Origin: Diploscapter coronatus
Taxonomy: Eukaryota; Nematoda; Chromadorea; Rhabditida; Rhabditidae
Length of the DNA: 64,000 bases
NCBI GenBank assembly: GCA_964036155.1
Contig: OZ038423.1
Span: 73,175,249 to 73,239,248, forward strand
Reading direction: 5' to 3'
Below the pieces are notes generated by a model that saw nothing but the letters and a program-made list of their open reading frames with translations, made no database searches and was not told the origin of the DNA. This document shows positions 11,920 to 27,076 of this stretch, piece after piece (positions within the stretch are counted from its first letter, which is position 1; the number at the start of each line of letters is the position of its first letter). The position numbers and the translations under genes are program-made.

Positions 11920-12397
11920 TTAAGCACAAGTTCCTATTAGTCGGAGAAACAGACCCTCGAATTCGGCATATTTATTCCTTTCGATGAACCGTTTCTGGCC
12001 TAAAAACGACTAGATATCGTCTGTGTGAGGCTGCGTGTTAAAAGTCTTATGAAACTAAGCTGATCTTCATACCTAAATGTTTTGCCATGTTGAAATCTCG
12101 TGGTTATAAATTCCATGTGCAATTGGCCGGCTCTGTCATGCCTCAATATTCCAGAAAAAGTCTGATTTATTATGATTTGCTCAAGAAAATGGCTAAAGTG
12201 GGGTTACTGTATCCCTTTCTTTCGAACATCGTCCATCTTTCCCACTTTCCCATATTCAAATTGCGCAAGATAGCCACTTTCTACCAACTATTCTAAAATT
12301 CACACTTAAAGCAGTTACCTTTCATACCATTCTGCATCCTTTTCACACACTATTTCACTTATCTGACCACTTTCGATCAATGAACAGCATCCACCTG
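11913..12397 (+). promoter_or_regulatory. Shared 5' module, copy 1 (upstream of the micro-exon gene)
   Basis: A ~485-bp segment repeated in inverted orientation at 26591-27076. In the 210 bp from 12087 to 12296 I count 5 differences between the copies. Here it ends 100 bp before the ATG at 12497; the other copy ends 144 bp before the ATG at 26447. Orientation relative to the downstream gene is the same in both. It contains a 69-codon open frame (12087-12296, starting MLKSRGYKFHVQLAG) that is intact in both copies. What is seen is a duplicated block immediately upstream of two genes; promoter function is inferred. It may instead be a dispersed repeat, or a segment copied with one of the genes. 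Confidence 0.6.
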
Positions 12398-12496
12398 CTT
12401 GCAATAAAATTAGTAAAGGGGTTTGCTCGTTCATTCATCTCTAAGTGTTATCATATTCTGATTTATTTTACTCATTCTCTATCACTCCGGACAAAC

Positions 12497-15400
12497 ATGC
12501 AGATGCAGAGAATCACCCGCTCGAAGCAGACACAGTTCGATATGGAGCAGGAGGAGCAGTTGAAGCGGAGAACGGTGGCTGAGACTGAAGAGGCGAGGCA
12601 GAAAGCAGATGAAGACGCCAGACTAAAGGCAGTCGAGGAACAAGAAGCGAAGAAGAAGGCGATCGAGGCTGAAAAGGCGAAGCAGAAAGCGGAGGAGGAG
12701 GCTAAACTGAAGGCGGCTGAAGAAGAAGAAGCAAGACTGAAGTGGGCCGAAGCCATGGAAGCGAAGCGGAGGGCGGCCGAGGCAGAAGACGTGAAGCTGA
12801 AGGAAGCTGAGGCAAGAGAAGCGAAGCTGCAAGCGGTCGAGGCAGCGAAAGCGAAGCAGAAGGCTGAAGAGGAAGCGAGGCTGAGGGAAGCCGAGGCCGA
12901 GGAAGCCAATCAGAAGTGGGCTGAGGCCGTTGAAGCTAGCCGGATGGCGAAAGAGGAAGCCAGGACGGCGGCAGTGGAGGCAGAAGAGATGAAGCTGGAC
13001 GGGGGCTTGATGTCAGAGGTACCATTCTAAAAAATTAAATAACCTTTTCCGCGTCACTAATAAAAAAATTTAGCTTCCAATCAGCCGAACGCTGATCACG
13101 CCATACTTGGAGGATCTTGAGCTGGAAGAGGATGATGAATTGGTAACAATCGATTTTTTGAAAAAAGCAACGTCTGTATTTAGCTGGAAGTGGAGACTCT
13201 GTCGTCGTCGGGCGAAGTTGAAGTGCAGGAGCCAATTTCGAGATCCGTCAGTCGCTGCTCCACCCGCTCAACCAAACGGAAGCAGAATCAGGTCTTGCCC
13301 GAAGATGGAACAACGAACGTGGCGCAGGGAAGACGCAAGGCTCCCAAGTCTAAGAGGGCCAAAAACTCTTCTGATGTCGTCGACGAAGAAGAATGCAAGA
13401 AGGACACTGTCAGAAAGGGAAAAAGCCAGACGCCGACGCTGGAAGATCCCTCAACTTGGGAGTATGAGCTTTTATCATAAACAACTAATCTGAATAATAT
13501 TAAAGGGGTGCGACCGACGAGAAACTCAGCAAACTTTCCCGGGAATGGTTCGAGTTGAACAAACACAAACTCAAGTAAACAAGACTTTCAATTTGAAATT
13601 AATCTCTTACGTTCAGGGAAGCGGGATGCACCTTCCACGAAGGAAAACCTGTCAAGCCCAAACCCCGAGACATCTGCGAAACTGAGATCACCAACCTGTT
13701 CACAATCTACCAGTAGGTCCCAGTCATTACGCCTAAAATTTTATATTTTAGCGAAACTAACCAAGGGGGACGCTGGGATAAGGCCAGGCTGCCGGCAGCG
13801 TGCATCCCGCCAACTAGCGAAAACATGGACATGTGCAAGAAAAAGCTGGCTAAAAGGGCGAAACAGTAAGTATCCATTATCGACTTCTTAAAATTTGCAA
13901 GAAGTCGACAATAACACCGTTGGGAAAACAAACTATTTTGAAAACTTCAGCTACAAGGAGAACAAGGAAGAGATCACCAAGAAGAGACGTCAAAAGTAAG
14001 CCACTTTACAAGATTAAAAAAACCGTAAATGCATCATTCAGCTTAAAATAGCATTCATTCATCGAGAATCACTAATGCACATGACTTGAATTTTGAGATG
14101 ATGCAATTTTTGGAATGAATCGAAATTAGAAAGTTAATTTGAAAACTTCAGCCGCGAGGAGAACAAGGAGGAGATCAACCGGAAGCGGCGTCAACGGTAA
14201 GTCATTTTAAAGATAGAAAAATTAGTAATTGCACCAATCTGATTGAATAGCATTCGTTAAATAGGATTCACTAATGCACATGACTTGAATTTTGAGATGA
14301 TGCAATTTTTGGAATGAATCGAAATTAGAAAGTTAATTTGAAAACTTCAGCCGCGAGGAGAACAAGGAGGAGATCAACCGGAAGCGGCGTCAACGGTAAG
14401 TCATTTTAAAGGTAGAAAAATTAGTAATTGCACCAATCTGATTGAATAGCATTCGTTAAATAGGATTCACTAATCTTCATAACTGAAAATTTGATATCAT
14501 TCAACTTTTGGAATGAATAGAAATTAGAAAGTTAATTTGAAAACTTCAGCCGCGAGGAGAACAAGGAGGAGAATAACCGGAAGCAGCGTCAACGGTAAGT
14601 CATTTTAAAGATAGAAAAATTAGTAATTGCACCAATCTGATTGAATAGCATTCGTTAAATAGGATTCACTAATCTTCATAACTGAAAATTTGATATCATT
14701 CAACTTTTGGAATGAATCGAAATTAGAAAGTTAATTTGAAAACTTCAGCTACAAGAAGAACAAGGAGGAGAATAACCGGAAGCAGCGTCAACGGTAAGTC
14801 ATTTTAAAGATAGAAAAATTAGTAATTGCACCAATCTGATTGAATAGCATTCGTTAAATAGGATTCACTAATCTTCATAACTGAAAATTTGATATCATTC
14901 AACTTTTGGAATGAATCGAAATTAGAAAGTTAATTTGAAAACTTCAGCCGCAAGGAGAACAAGGAGGAGAATAACCGGAAGCAGCGTCAACGGTAAGTCA
15001 TTTTAAAGATAGAAAAATTAGTAATTGCACCAATCTGATTGAATAGCATTCGTTAAATAGGATTCACTAATCTTCATAACTGAAAATTTGATATCATTCA
15101 ACTTTTGGAATGAATCGAAATTAGAAAGTTAATTTGAAAACTTCAGCTACAAGAAGAACAAGGAGGAGATCAACCGGAAGCAGCGTCAACGGTAAGTCAT
15201 TTTAAAGATAGAAAAATTAGTAATTGCACCAATCTGATTGAATAGCATTCGTTAAATAGGATTCACTAATCTTCATAACTGAAAATTTGATATCATTCAA
15301 CTTTTGGAATGAATCGAAATTAGAAAGTTAATTTGAAAACTTCAGCCGCGAGGAGAACAAGGAGGAGATCAACCGGAAGCAGCGTCAACGGTAAGTCATT

Positions 15401-16502
15401 TTAAAGATAGAAAAATTAGTAATTGCACCAATCTGATTGAATAGCATTCGTTAAATAGGATTCACTAATCTTCATAACTGAAAATTTGATATCATTCAAC
15501 TTTTGGAATGAATCGAAATTAGAAAGTTAATTTGAAAACTTCAGCTACAAGGAGAACAAGGAGGAGATCAACCGGAAGCAGCGTCAACGGTAAGTCATTT
15601 TAAAGATAGAAAAATTAGTAATTGCACCAATCTGATTGAATAGCATTCGTTAAATAGGATTCACTAATTTTCATGTCTTAAATCTTGAGATGATGCAATT
15701 TTTGACAAATTCAGCTACTTGAAGGATAGGGACCGGCGCCTTGTAGCTCGAGAAAAAAAAGTACGAAACCTTGAAAATAATGACTATCAATTTAGGTACT
15801 TGACGGACGCAAAGTTTCGCGAGGAGCAGATAAAGAGGGCCTGGGAACAAAGACAAACCAAGAAATCGGCTACCAAAAGGGGTCGGGTCCACAAGCTTTA
15901 CGCCATGGTAGACATGGACAAATGGAGGGAAACGGAGGATTTCCGAAAATCCGTCTGCTATTTTGGACGGACAAAGCAGACAGTTCAAGTAAGAATTTAA
16001 ACCGAGAAAAATTTGTAAAAAAAATAATAATTTAGGCCCGATTGCGGAGACACAAGACAGAGGAAACAAACGACAAAAAGGTCGATTGGATTGACAAAGT
16101 GATGAGTGGAGAAAAAGAGGCACGGATCATCTATGTCGACAAGCTCACCGAGCTCGAGATAGCGCTTGCCGAGTATTCAGTGGTCTGCCAGACTTGGGAG
16201 GATTATGGACAAGGAAAAACTCTGCTCAATATGATTGTAATAATTAAAGTTATATTTGTTTATCTAGATGAGCAAAATATGGGTACCTTTTCCGACAAAC
16301 ATATGGATAGTTTCAAAAGATGGCTCAATTTTAGAAGCCCACAATCCAGCCTCTCACTCCTGATCAAATCAAGGACGTTGCAGACGAATACATAGAGAGG
16401 TAAATTTTTCTTTTGGATTAAACAGAAGGACAAAAAAATAAATTTAGGCTGGAGGAAGTTTTTGACGAAGGAAAAGGGGGTCGAAACCTGAAGACTTTCT
16501 AA
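12497..16502 (+). CDS. Lys/Glu/Arg-rich helical protein with nine tandem micro-exons (unrecognised)
   Basis: I do not recognise this gene. Twenty exons keep phase throughout: 12497-13018, 13074-13142, 13184-13461, 13506-13574, 13617-13712, 13752-13865; nine 45-nt exons between 13951 and 15589; then 15715-15988, 16036-16236, 16268-16282, 16335-16399 and 16448-16502. They total 2163 nt, or 720 aa. Residues ~15-170 are Ala/Glu/Lys/Arg-rich with irregular heptad-like blocks such as KAKQKAEEEAKLKAAEEEEA, i.e. a long coiled coil or single helix. Next comes an acidic, Ser- and basic-rich stretch (RSVSRCSTRSTKRK, RRKAPKSKRAK) that could be a nuclear-localisation region. The 9 x 15-residue repeat spans ~383-517, with consensus REENKEEINRKRRQR. 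The remainder is charged (REEQIKRAWEQRQTKK, WIDKVMSGEKEARIIYVDK). The start was chosen at MQMQRITRSKQ because coding bias begins there. No enzyme motif or membrane segment is visible. Confidence 0.8.
13951..15714 (+). repeat. Tandem micro-exon/intron array (nine 45-nt exons, 199-bp unit)
   Basis: Exons start at 13951, 14152, 14351, 14550, 14749, 14948, 15147, 15346 and 15545. All are exactly 45 nt, with 1 nt completing a codon, 14 codons, and 2 nt left over. From the second copy on, the period is exactly 199 bp. Each is flanked by AACTTCAG and a gtaagtcattt donor. The introns are nearly identical 154-nt sequences; the first is 156 nt and the last, 125 nt, is diverged. The first two introns and the last share one internal variant (TTGAGATGATGCAATTTTT); the others share another (TTGATATCATTCAACTTTT). 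Exon residues vary at a few sites only: RE/YK/RK at positions 1-2, E/K at 3, I/N at 9, R/Q at 12. Because each exon is phase-symmetric, the copy number can change, or exons be skipped, without breaking frame. Confidence 0.92.
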
Positions 16503-17353
16503 TCAGTGCCGCCTCCCTCCAGCTTCCAGTCCTTGTCCCATCCCCCTTCATCGTCGTTCTCCAGCCGTCCGTCTGCCTCGTCCTTGTCCTTGTCCTCCAG
16601 CCTCCGTCTACTTCCGTTCGCCTCCGTCCGTCGCCCTTTCTCCATCTGCAGTCCTCTCCTGCTGCCGCGCCTCCATCCCCTGTTCTGCCTCCAGCCGATA
16701 TCCTCCCTACCCTCGCTCCTTCATAATCCCTCTCGTTCCTCTCATATTCAGGGATGGACCGAAATTTTGGTTCCAAAAATTTTAAAACCCCATTCCTGCT
16801 TCGATTCCCCAAAGTTGATTTTTAAATCTCATGAAATTTATCCTATTTTGATGGCCAAAACTTGTGTGCAAATCACTAAATCTGACAATTTGCAATTTGT
16901 GAAAATAAAACCTTAAAAATTATCCAAGTCTGCAAATAAAGAAAAATTGAAGTCTTCATAACATGATTTTGCGAATAAAGTATGAACAAGGAGAGAAGAA
17001 GGCGCGCGATGGAGAGAGAGAAGGGGATGCAGAGAGACGCACACGAAAAAGGGCGAGAAGGAAGAATGGAGGAAGTGAGAAAATGATCATTTTTGAATCA
17101 AATCAAAATCAAAACTACTATTTTTGCAATTATCGGAAATTAATTTTTTTAAATCAGGCATTTTAACGAGCCCACTTTTTCCCGTAATAAAGGCGCCTAT
17201 TCAGAGTTGACCAATTTCAAATGAATGATGTGCATTTTATGAATTTCTAGTACACGCTTCAAGCAGAGTTTAAATTATATTTAAAAAATAAAATAAAGTA
17301 AAATAAAAATAATTGATAAAGACTCACATTTGTTTCCAGTCCCAATGATTAGC
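16503..17353 (+). other. Pyrimidine-rich 3' flank of the micro-exon gene and convergent intergenic region
   Basis: From about 16506 to 16740 the plus strand is strongly C/T-rich and GC-richer than its surroundings, with irregular repeats of TCCGTC, CTTGTCC and CTCCAG type. It begins 4 nt after the stop codon, so it is probably 3' UTR. Open frames on both strands here (Ser/Pro/Leu-rich on plus, Arg/Gly-rich on minus) are products of this composition. After 16750 the sequence returns to AT-rich with AATAAA near 16904. The rest holds nothing I recognise. Confidence 0.45.
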
Positions 17354-18813
17354 TTATTGTCTTGCAGCATGGTAAAAACCAGCCACACTGCTCGAAATTA
17401 GTTCAGAATTTGCGTTGGCCGACGACAGGAAATTGATCTCCCAACAGCTCAGCAATGGATCGACTGAAATGAGTAATAGTTGATCGAAGGCATCTTTTCT
17501 ATAGAAAAGTAAAAAATTCCAAATATTCCTTCAAGTTATGTTTGAAATTTTAATACGTTTTTTTCTTATTCGATAAGAAAATGAAAGAGGCAAAGAGGAA
17601 ATTTTAGAAAATCTATCAATATTTTGAAAAAGTTACGGTACTTGCTTGATTTTAATCGGCATTCTGTCAAAAATGGCTGGTTAATGAGGAAGGAATGTTA
17701 GATAGAATGGGTGAAATTGTTAAAATGTAAGCTAATTCTCATAATGAATGAATGAACTAGCTGGTTGATGGAAGATGTGAATTTTGCAGCAACTTGGTGA
17801 GACTTACAACTTCAAATTCGAAATGACTAGACACCGTGCAAATATTGAACAGTAGTTTATGATAAGAGTAAGTGGCGGAGTGATCAATTCGCTTGCAAAT
17901 ATTCATAATATGGGCAAGTTGGAATTCGTTAGAATCAAAATTTCTCTATAAAAATTACCTGTATGTGTCAAAGCTGTGGTTGAAACCGATTTGTTCGAGA
18001 AGATGTTGTGAACCTTGCCGCGAACCTGAATATTTTAGGTAATGAAAGATTTTTCAGATAGTTATCATTTTTCCCTCTAATCATTGATTTTCTTTCAAAT
18101 AAAATCGAATTTTAAAAGATAAAAGCTGAGAATTGAAATGCGTTTCAAAAATTTATGATAAGAGCAGGAGATGCGCTACAAATAGTTGATAAGAATAATA
18201 AAAAAAGAATTATAAATTCCAATCTCAGCAAAGTTTCAAGTTTTAAAATTAAAAAGATTCTTACTTTGTAACAATTTCCCTTATGGAAGTCGAAATTATT
18301 GGATGGTAGTTGTAGAAGTAGAGGGTGAACTCCGAGCCTCTGGCCACTCCATACAGAAGGCGTTGACAGGGAATCAAGAAGTCCAATCGAGGGATGAATA
18401 GCACTGAAAAATAAAGGGAAATCCTAATTTATCAACAAAAAAAATGTGTCCCTGTATAAAACTACATTTTAGATTTCCAAATGATGGGGGTAGATATTTT
18501 TGAGTAGGAAAATAAAAATAGAAAATTTTGCCCACCCGCATTTTTCTCTGCAAATTCCTTGAGTCTCAGGAATTACCCCAACCGGCTCAAAGCCGTATCG
18601 CTGTTTCAACCGAGACATCGGCAACCAAACCGACGAACGTGAAACAGGGATGGCAATTCTCAATTGCATCCAGGTCCACGGGAATGTCGCTCTGGAAATG
18701 ACTTTCTTGCTCTCTACTATAAAAAAAAATAGGCCCCCTGTATTTACAGACAGATAAGGGAAGGTGGGAAATGTAGGAAAAGCGAAGAAATTAGAAAAGC
18801 GAGCGTTTGTCAT
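17354..18813 (-). pseudogene. Possible remnant of a GT92 (DUF23)-like glycosyltransferase gene
   Basis: Exon-like islands on the minus strand have good splice sites and C/G-ending codons: about 18715-18595 (DLDAIENCHPCFTFVG), about 18409-18300 (LFIPRLDFLIPC ... FTLYFYNYHPIISTSIREI), 18025-17959 (VRGKVHNIFSNKSVSTTALT) and 17463-17354 (VDPLLSCWEINFLSSANA, stop). The second island resembles the start of the nematode GT92 domain (hydrophobic strand, then YFYN), and the third and fourth resemble its C-terminal end. The frames with the best codon usage do not join in phase across the first three islands, the first runs into a stop, and the middle of the domain is missing. A different frame choice joins in phase (from 18813) but has poor codon usage and no likeness to the family. 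I read it as a decaying copy. The family assignment is weak. Confidence 0.3.
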
Positions 18814-18973
18814 CTGTCGGTAAATGCAGGGGCCATAAAATAGGGAAGGTTTGATCTTCTATATAAAGAAAATTAGAAATTTAAGAAATACTTTTTTCTT
18901 GTTGAAAATTGAATACCTCAATAAACAGTATTATTATTGTATTTTTGATAAAAGAAATTAAATTTTTGAAGAG

Positions 18974-20038
18974 AAAAATGTTCAGAATCCCCCCCAGCGC
19001 GGCCTCCCAGAAGACTCGGCTTGGCGTACGAAGACAGATTCTATATCCACCACCAACGTTCCCGGAGACACCTGGGCCAGAGGCAGCGTGGTCAAGAAGG
19101 AATTGGGTAAGATTCGAATACCGTCTACTTTTCCAAAGAAGCCAGAGGAGCAGAGCTGTGTAAATGTGTTAGACACATGATGAGAGCATTTTTGAGAGAA
19201 AGAGAAAGGAGCATGCTCTCCCTATGTTCTCTCGAAAAAAAAACTACTTCATTATGCGTGTGTCTAGCACATTTACAGCTGCCCTGCATAGAAGAACAGA
19301 ATCTCTCATTTCTGTTTAGTTTTAGTGGGGTCTTTGAATGAGTGAATACAGAGAAATTTTGATTTTCTCATTTGATAAATTGTTTTTGTCAGAACCCACT
19401 CCTCTTCCTTCTCTCGCTGCCGCTCCTGCAGCATCGCCCAAAAGCGACAAGTACGTCCCGCCTTCGCAGTTTTGCTTTAATTTTGATTTATTTTTCAATC
19501 TTTTGTTGAAAAATACGGGTTTCCTGTATTCCACACCCACTTTTTTTCTTTTCTCCTACCTTCATTCCTTATTCTCTCCTCAAAAAGTGGGTGGGGGTGC
19601 AGAAAGCAAAAAGTACGAGATACAAATGAAAACCAGCAAACGTCGTTTCAATTGAAAACTTTTGAAACGTATGAAAAATTTCGAAGAAAGACGATTAATT
19701 TGAATGTATTTTTTGTTTTCAACAAGCAGAGGGTGGTTCTGCTGACCCGGGCTCCGCTCCGAATAGGCATTTCGATCGCGACGGACCGCAGGGTAAACTA
19801 TTTGCAAAACTTCATAGTAAATATGAATCCGAGATTAAAATGATGTGTTTGAATAACAATTATTAACCAAAATCTTCAGCACGTCAAGACTTCCGTGGTG
19901 CAACACCATCGTCCAGAAACTTCGAAAATTGATACCCCGGTGGTCTGATAGACGGGCCCAAGGACTTCAACAGAGACAGAAACGGGCGGGGATGATAGAA
20001 GAGACGGCAAACGACGAGTAGAATTGGGAAGGATGTAA
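18974..20038 (+). pseudogene. Gene fragments of an unrecognised Gly/Arg/Asp-rich protein, probably broken
   Basis: Islands with coding-like composition: 18982-19110 (a frame reading SAWRTKTDSISTTNV, then WARGSVVKKELG, before a GTAAG donor), 19392-19450 (PTPLPSLAAAPAASPKSDK, then GTACG), 19730-19788 (GGSADPGSAPNRHFDRDG) and 19880-20030 (RQDFRGATPSSRNFEN, then GPKDFNRDRNGRG). The tail resembles low-complexity RNA-binding protein ends (DR/RG-rich). The islands do not keep one reading frame; the last contains in-frame stops and an apparent frameshift, and a MITE-like inverted repeat interrupts the first. The most economical reading is a pseudogene or a partial gene copy. No RRM or other domain is visible. 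Confidence 0.3.
19153..19287. mobile_element. MITE-like inverted repeat
   Basis: The arm at 19153-19190 (containing GTAAATGTGTTAGACACA) is the inverted complement of the arm at about 19250-19287 (TGTGTCTAGCACATTTAC), with a few mismatches over ~36 bp. The middle is purine-rich (GAGAGAAAGAGAAAGG) and has no ORF. The size (~135 bp) and terminal inverted repeats fit a miniature inverted-repeat transposable element. It directly follows a coding-like island of the broken gene at 18974-20038. Confidence 0.55.
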
Positions 20039-21902
20039 GGGCTGTTTTTTATTTTTTTTTATTTGAATACTCAAAATCGATACTCTTGTTATTTTCATTC
20101 TTGATTTTTCCGTCAATCAAAAGTTGGCAGTTTCCTTATATAATCCTTGATTCGCTGCCAATATTCTTATGCTTTTATATTTCTGATAATTTATCACTTA
20201 CCTACCTGGACTTTTTTCTGACTTAATCTGTTGAAAATAATCTATTCAAAATTGATATGTAAAGATTATTCAGGAAAATTTGAGATATTTTCTTGCAAAA
20301 TCAAACAATTTTCAAATTTTTCACGCAAAAGATGAGTTTTGCTAGTTTCGATAAGTTTTTTTTCTTAAATATGAAAATTCTTCTTAATTTTCAAATTAAT
20401 GATTTTTTTTCGAATGACAAAAATCACTGCATTGGTCCATAACAATTCACTTGCTCTATGAGAGGGTTTCGTTCCTTTTCATGTGACCCAAAAACCCCAC
20501 TTCGACTTGTGATAATTTTACGCAGCTCTTAAATTTATTCTGCTACTCTTCACTGTCAGAATTGTTTTGCTTGAATGATCCGAATATCATTCTGTAATTT
20601 GAGAGTTTTATCACGATCATTCAACATAAATTTCTTTTTCCTCTGATGATAATTGTTATCTTATTGTTAGTGCAACTCTAATCTAAGATTTATTGTAAAT
20701 TTTCGAAAGCTTATGTTTATTTTTATGTCAATGTCGAAAATATATTAAATAAATTCTAACATTTTAATGCTTAATTTCTATATCAATTATCATTCAGCTA
20801 AGCAATTAAGTGCATGATGGTCTACTTAGTTGATAAGTTGAAACTGTTCTCAAACAGTTGAGTAGTCAAAACTGTTGATATGGTATTCGCAGAATATGCG
20901 TTTTTATAAATGTTTGAAATAAAGACATCGAATCTCATTCAGGACGCAGTAGAGTTTACTTTTTGATCTTTTCGTTTTAAAGAACCTCGTTTTGTCATTA
21001 ATTCGCATTGATTTTCATATGCAAATCAGAGCTATTCGTTCATTTTACTCGCCTTAAAGACTAAAAAGTTCATATTTCAATTATAAAAATTTGATGAATT
21101 TATGATCTGTAGGCTTCAAAAATTCTATAAAAAAAATTATTTGGAATCGTTGGTGCCAGACTATGCATGTCTGGAAGCAAATAATAAGTGTCTCCATAAT
21201 TTTTTTCGCATCTTGTACATTAGTGACAGTTTGAATAGTCTTCTTATTTTCAAATTTAACTTGAATAGTTGTTCCAAATAACTGAACGAATATTTATCAC
21301 AAGTATAAGTTGTAGGAAGGAAATCATTTCGCCTGCTCAAGAGATATGTTATGAGATAATTGAATAAAGAAATATAATGGTACGAGAAAAAAACAATTGA
21401 TAAGGCAAATGTTTTAAAGTGTAAACACAGCTCATAGGTAAGAAATAAAAATACTTGAAAGTAAAAGAAAATTTTAAGGTAAATAGGTGCCATTCAGCAC
21501 ACGCACATGCCTCACATAGACTATATAAGTTGCATTTGTTCAAAAAAGTCGAAACTCATATCACCTATGGGGTAAGGAGATGAGGAATAACCAAATCGAG
21601 AAATCCGAGAAAAAACCTTGGAAAATCGTTGAATTAATCAGGGAAAAATATGAAAGAGTATGAATAGAGGAGATGGATCAACAAAAATGAAAAATAAACA
21701 AAGCAAAACGATTGATTGTCTAGTCATAAAACGATTTTGATAGTTTAGATAAATAAGTTAGGGTAACTTTTGTAGTGTGAAAAGCTTACTGAATAAACAC
21801 TCAGCCTCATAATTAGAAATAAACAACAGAGCTCGCATTAAATTCCTATTTAATTCACACCAGTTCGCTTCTACTTTTAGGGGACTTTAGTGCGAACCCA
21901 GC
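20039..21902. other. Intergenic AT-rich region
   Basis: About 1.9 kb with no supported gene. It lies downstream of both the broken plus-strand gene and the minus-strand VPS4-membrane gene, so it is probably 3' flank. A minor symmetrical patch occurs near 20830-20880 (repeated AACTGTT/AACAGTT words). Open frames at 21161-21543 on the minus strand are low-complexity Phe/Leu/Tyr and not convincing. Confidence 0.4.
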
Positions 21903-26447
<4,545 letters not shown>

Positions 26448-26590
26448 CTTGGTGCTGCCAGCCATTGTTATTCGATAGACTAGAAAGATAATAAGAAATT
26501 GGATTTTAGGAGATTATAATTCGAATATGATAGAACTTGAGAAGGAATGAAGGAAGGGACAACTTTGTTTTGCAGCGATTTTACTGTAAG

Positions 26591-27076
26591 TGGATGCTGC
26601 TCATTGATCGAAAGTGGTCAGATAAGTAAAATAGTGTGTGAGAAAGATCCAGAATGGTATGGGAGGTAACTTGCTTTAAGTGTGAATTTTAGAATAGTTG
26701 GTAGAAAGTGGCTGTCTTGCGCAATTTGAATATGGGAAAGTGGGAAAGATGGACGATGCTCGAAAGAAAAGGGTACAGTAACCCCACTTTAGCCATTTTC
26801 TTGATCAAATCATAATAAATCAGACTTTTTCTGGAATATTGAGGCATGACAGAGCCGGCCAATTGCACATGGAATTTATAACCACGAGATTTCAACATGG
26901 CAAAACATTTAGGTATGAAGATCAGCTTAGTTTCATAAGACTTTTAACACGCAGCCTCACACAGACGATATCTAGTCGTTTTTAGGCCAGAAACGGTTCA
27001 TCGAAAGGAATAAATATGCCGAATTCGAGGGTCTGTTTCTCCGACTAATAGGAATTTGTGCTTAAAAATTAATCAT
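26591..27076 (-). promoter_or_regulatory. Shared 5' module, copy 2 (upstream of the VPS4-membrane gene)
   Basis: Inverted copy of 11913-12397, so its orientation relative to its gene matches that of copy 1. It ends 144 bp upstream of the VPS4-membrane start codon. The embedded 69-codon open frame (26898-26689) is intact here too and differs at three residues. Similarity breaks off at both ends: beyond the GTGCTTAAAAATTAA side at 27076, and beyond the GGATGCTG side at 26591. This gives sharp borders like those of a transposed or gene-converted block. Promoter activity is inferred from position only. Confidence 0.6.

Noticed and set aside
12472..12909. Long minus-strand open frame rich in Ser/Ala/Phe opposite the charged gene
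   Set aside because: It is the antisense reading of the Ala/Glu/Lys-rich exon; the composition (Ser/Leu/Phe) follows from GAG/AAG/GCG codons on the other strand.
13951..15714. Regular ~199-bp repeats with constant short units, superficially like a CRISPR or satellite array
   Set aside because: Each 45-nt unit is bounded by consensus splice sites and stays in frame with flanking exons, and the 'spacers' are near-identical introns. It is an exon array in a eukaryotic gene.
16506..16916. 136-codon Ser/Pro/Leu-rich frame after the micro-exon gene
   Set aside because: It starts inside the polypyrimidine tract and derives from simple C/T-rich composition; it also overlaps an equally open Arg/Gly-rich frame on the other strand.
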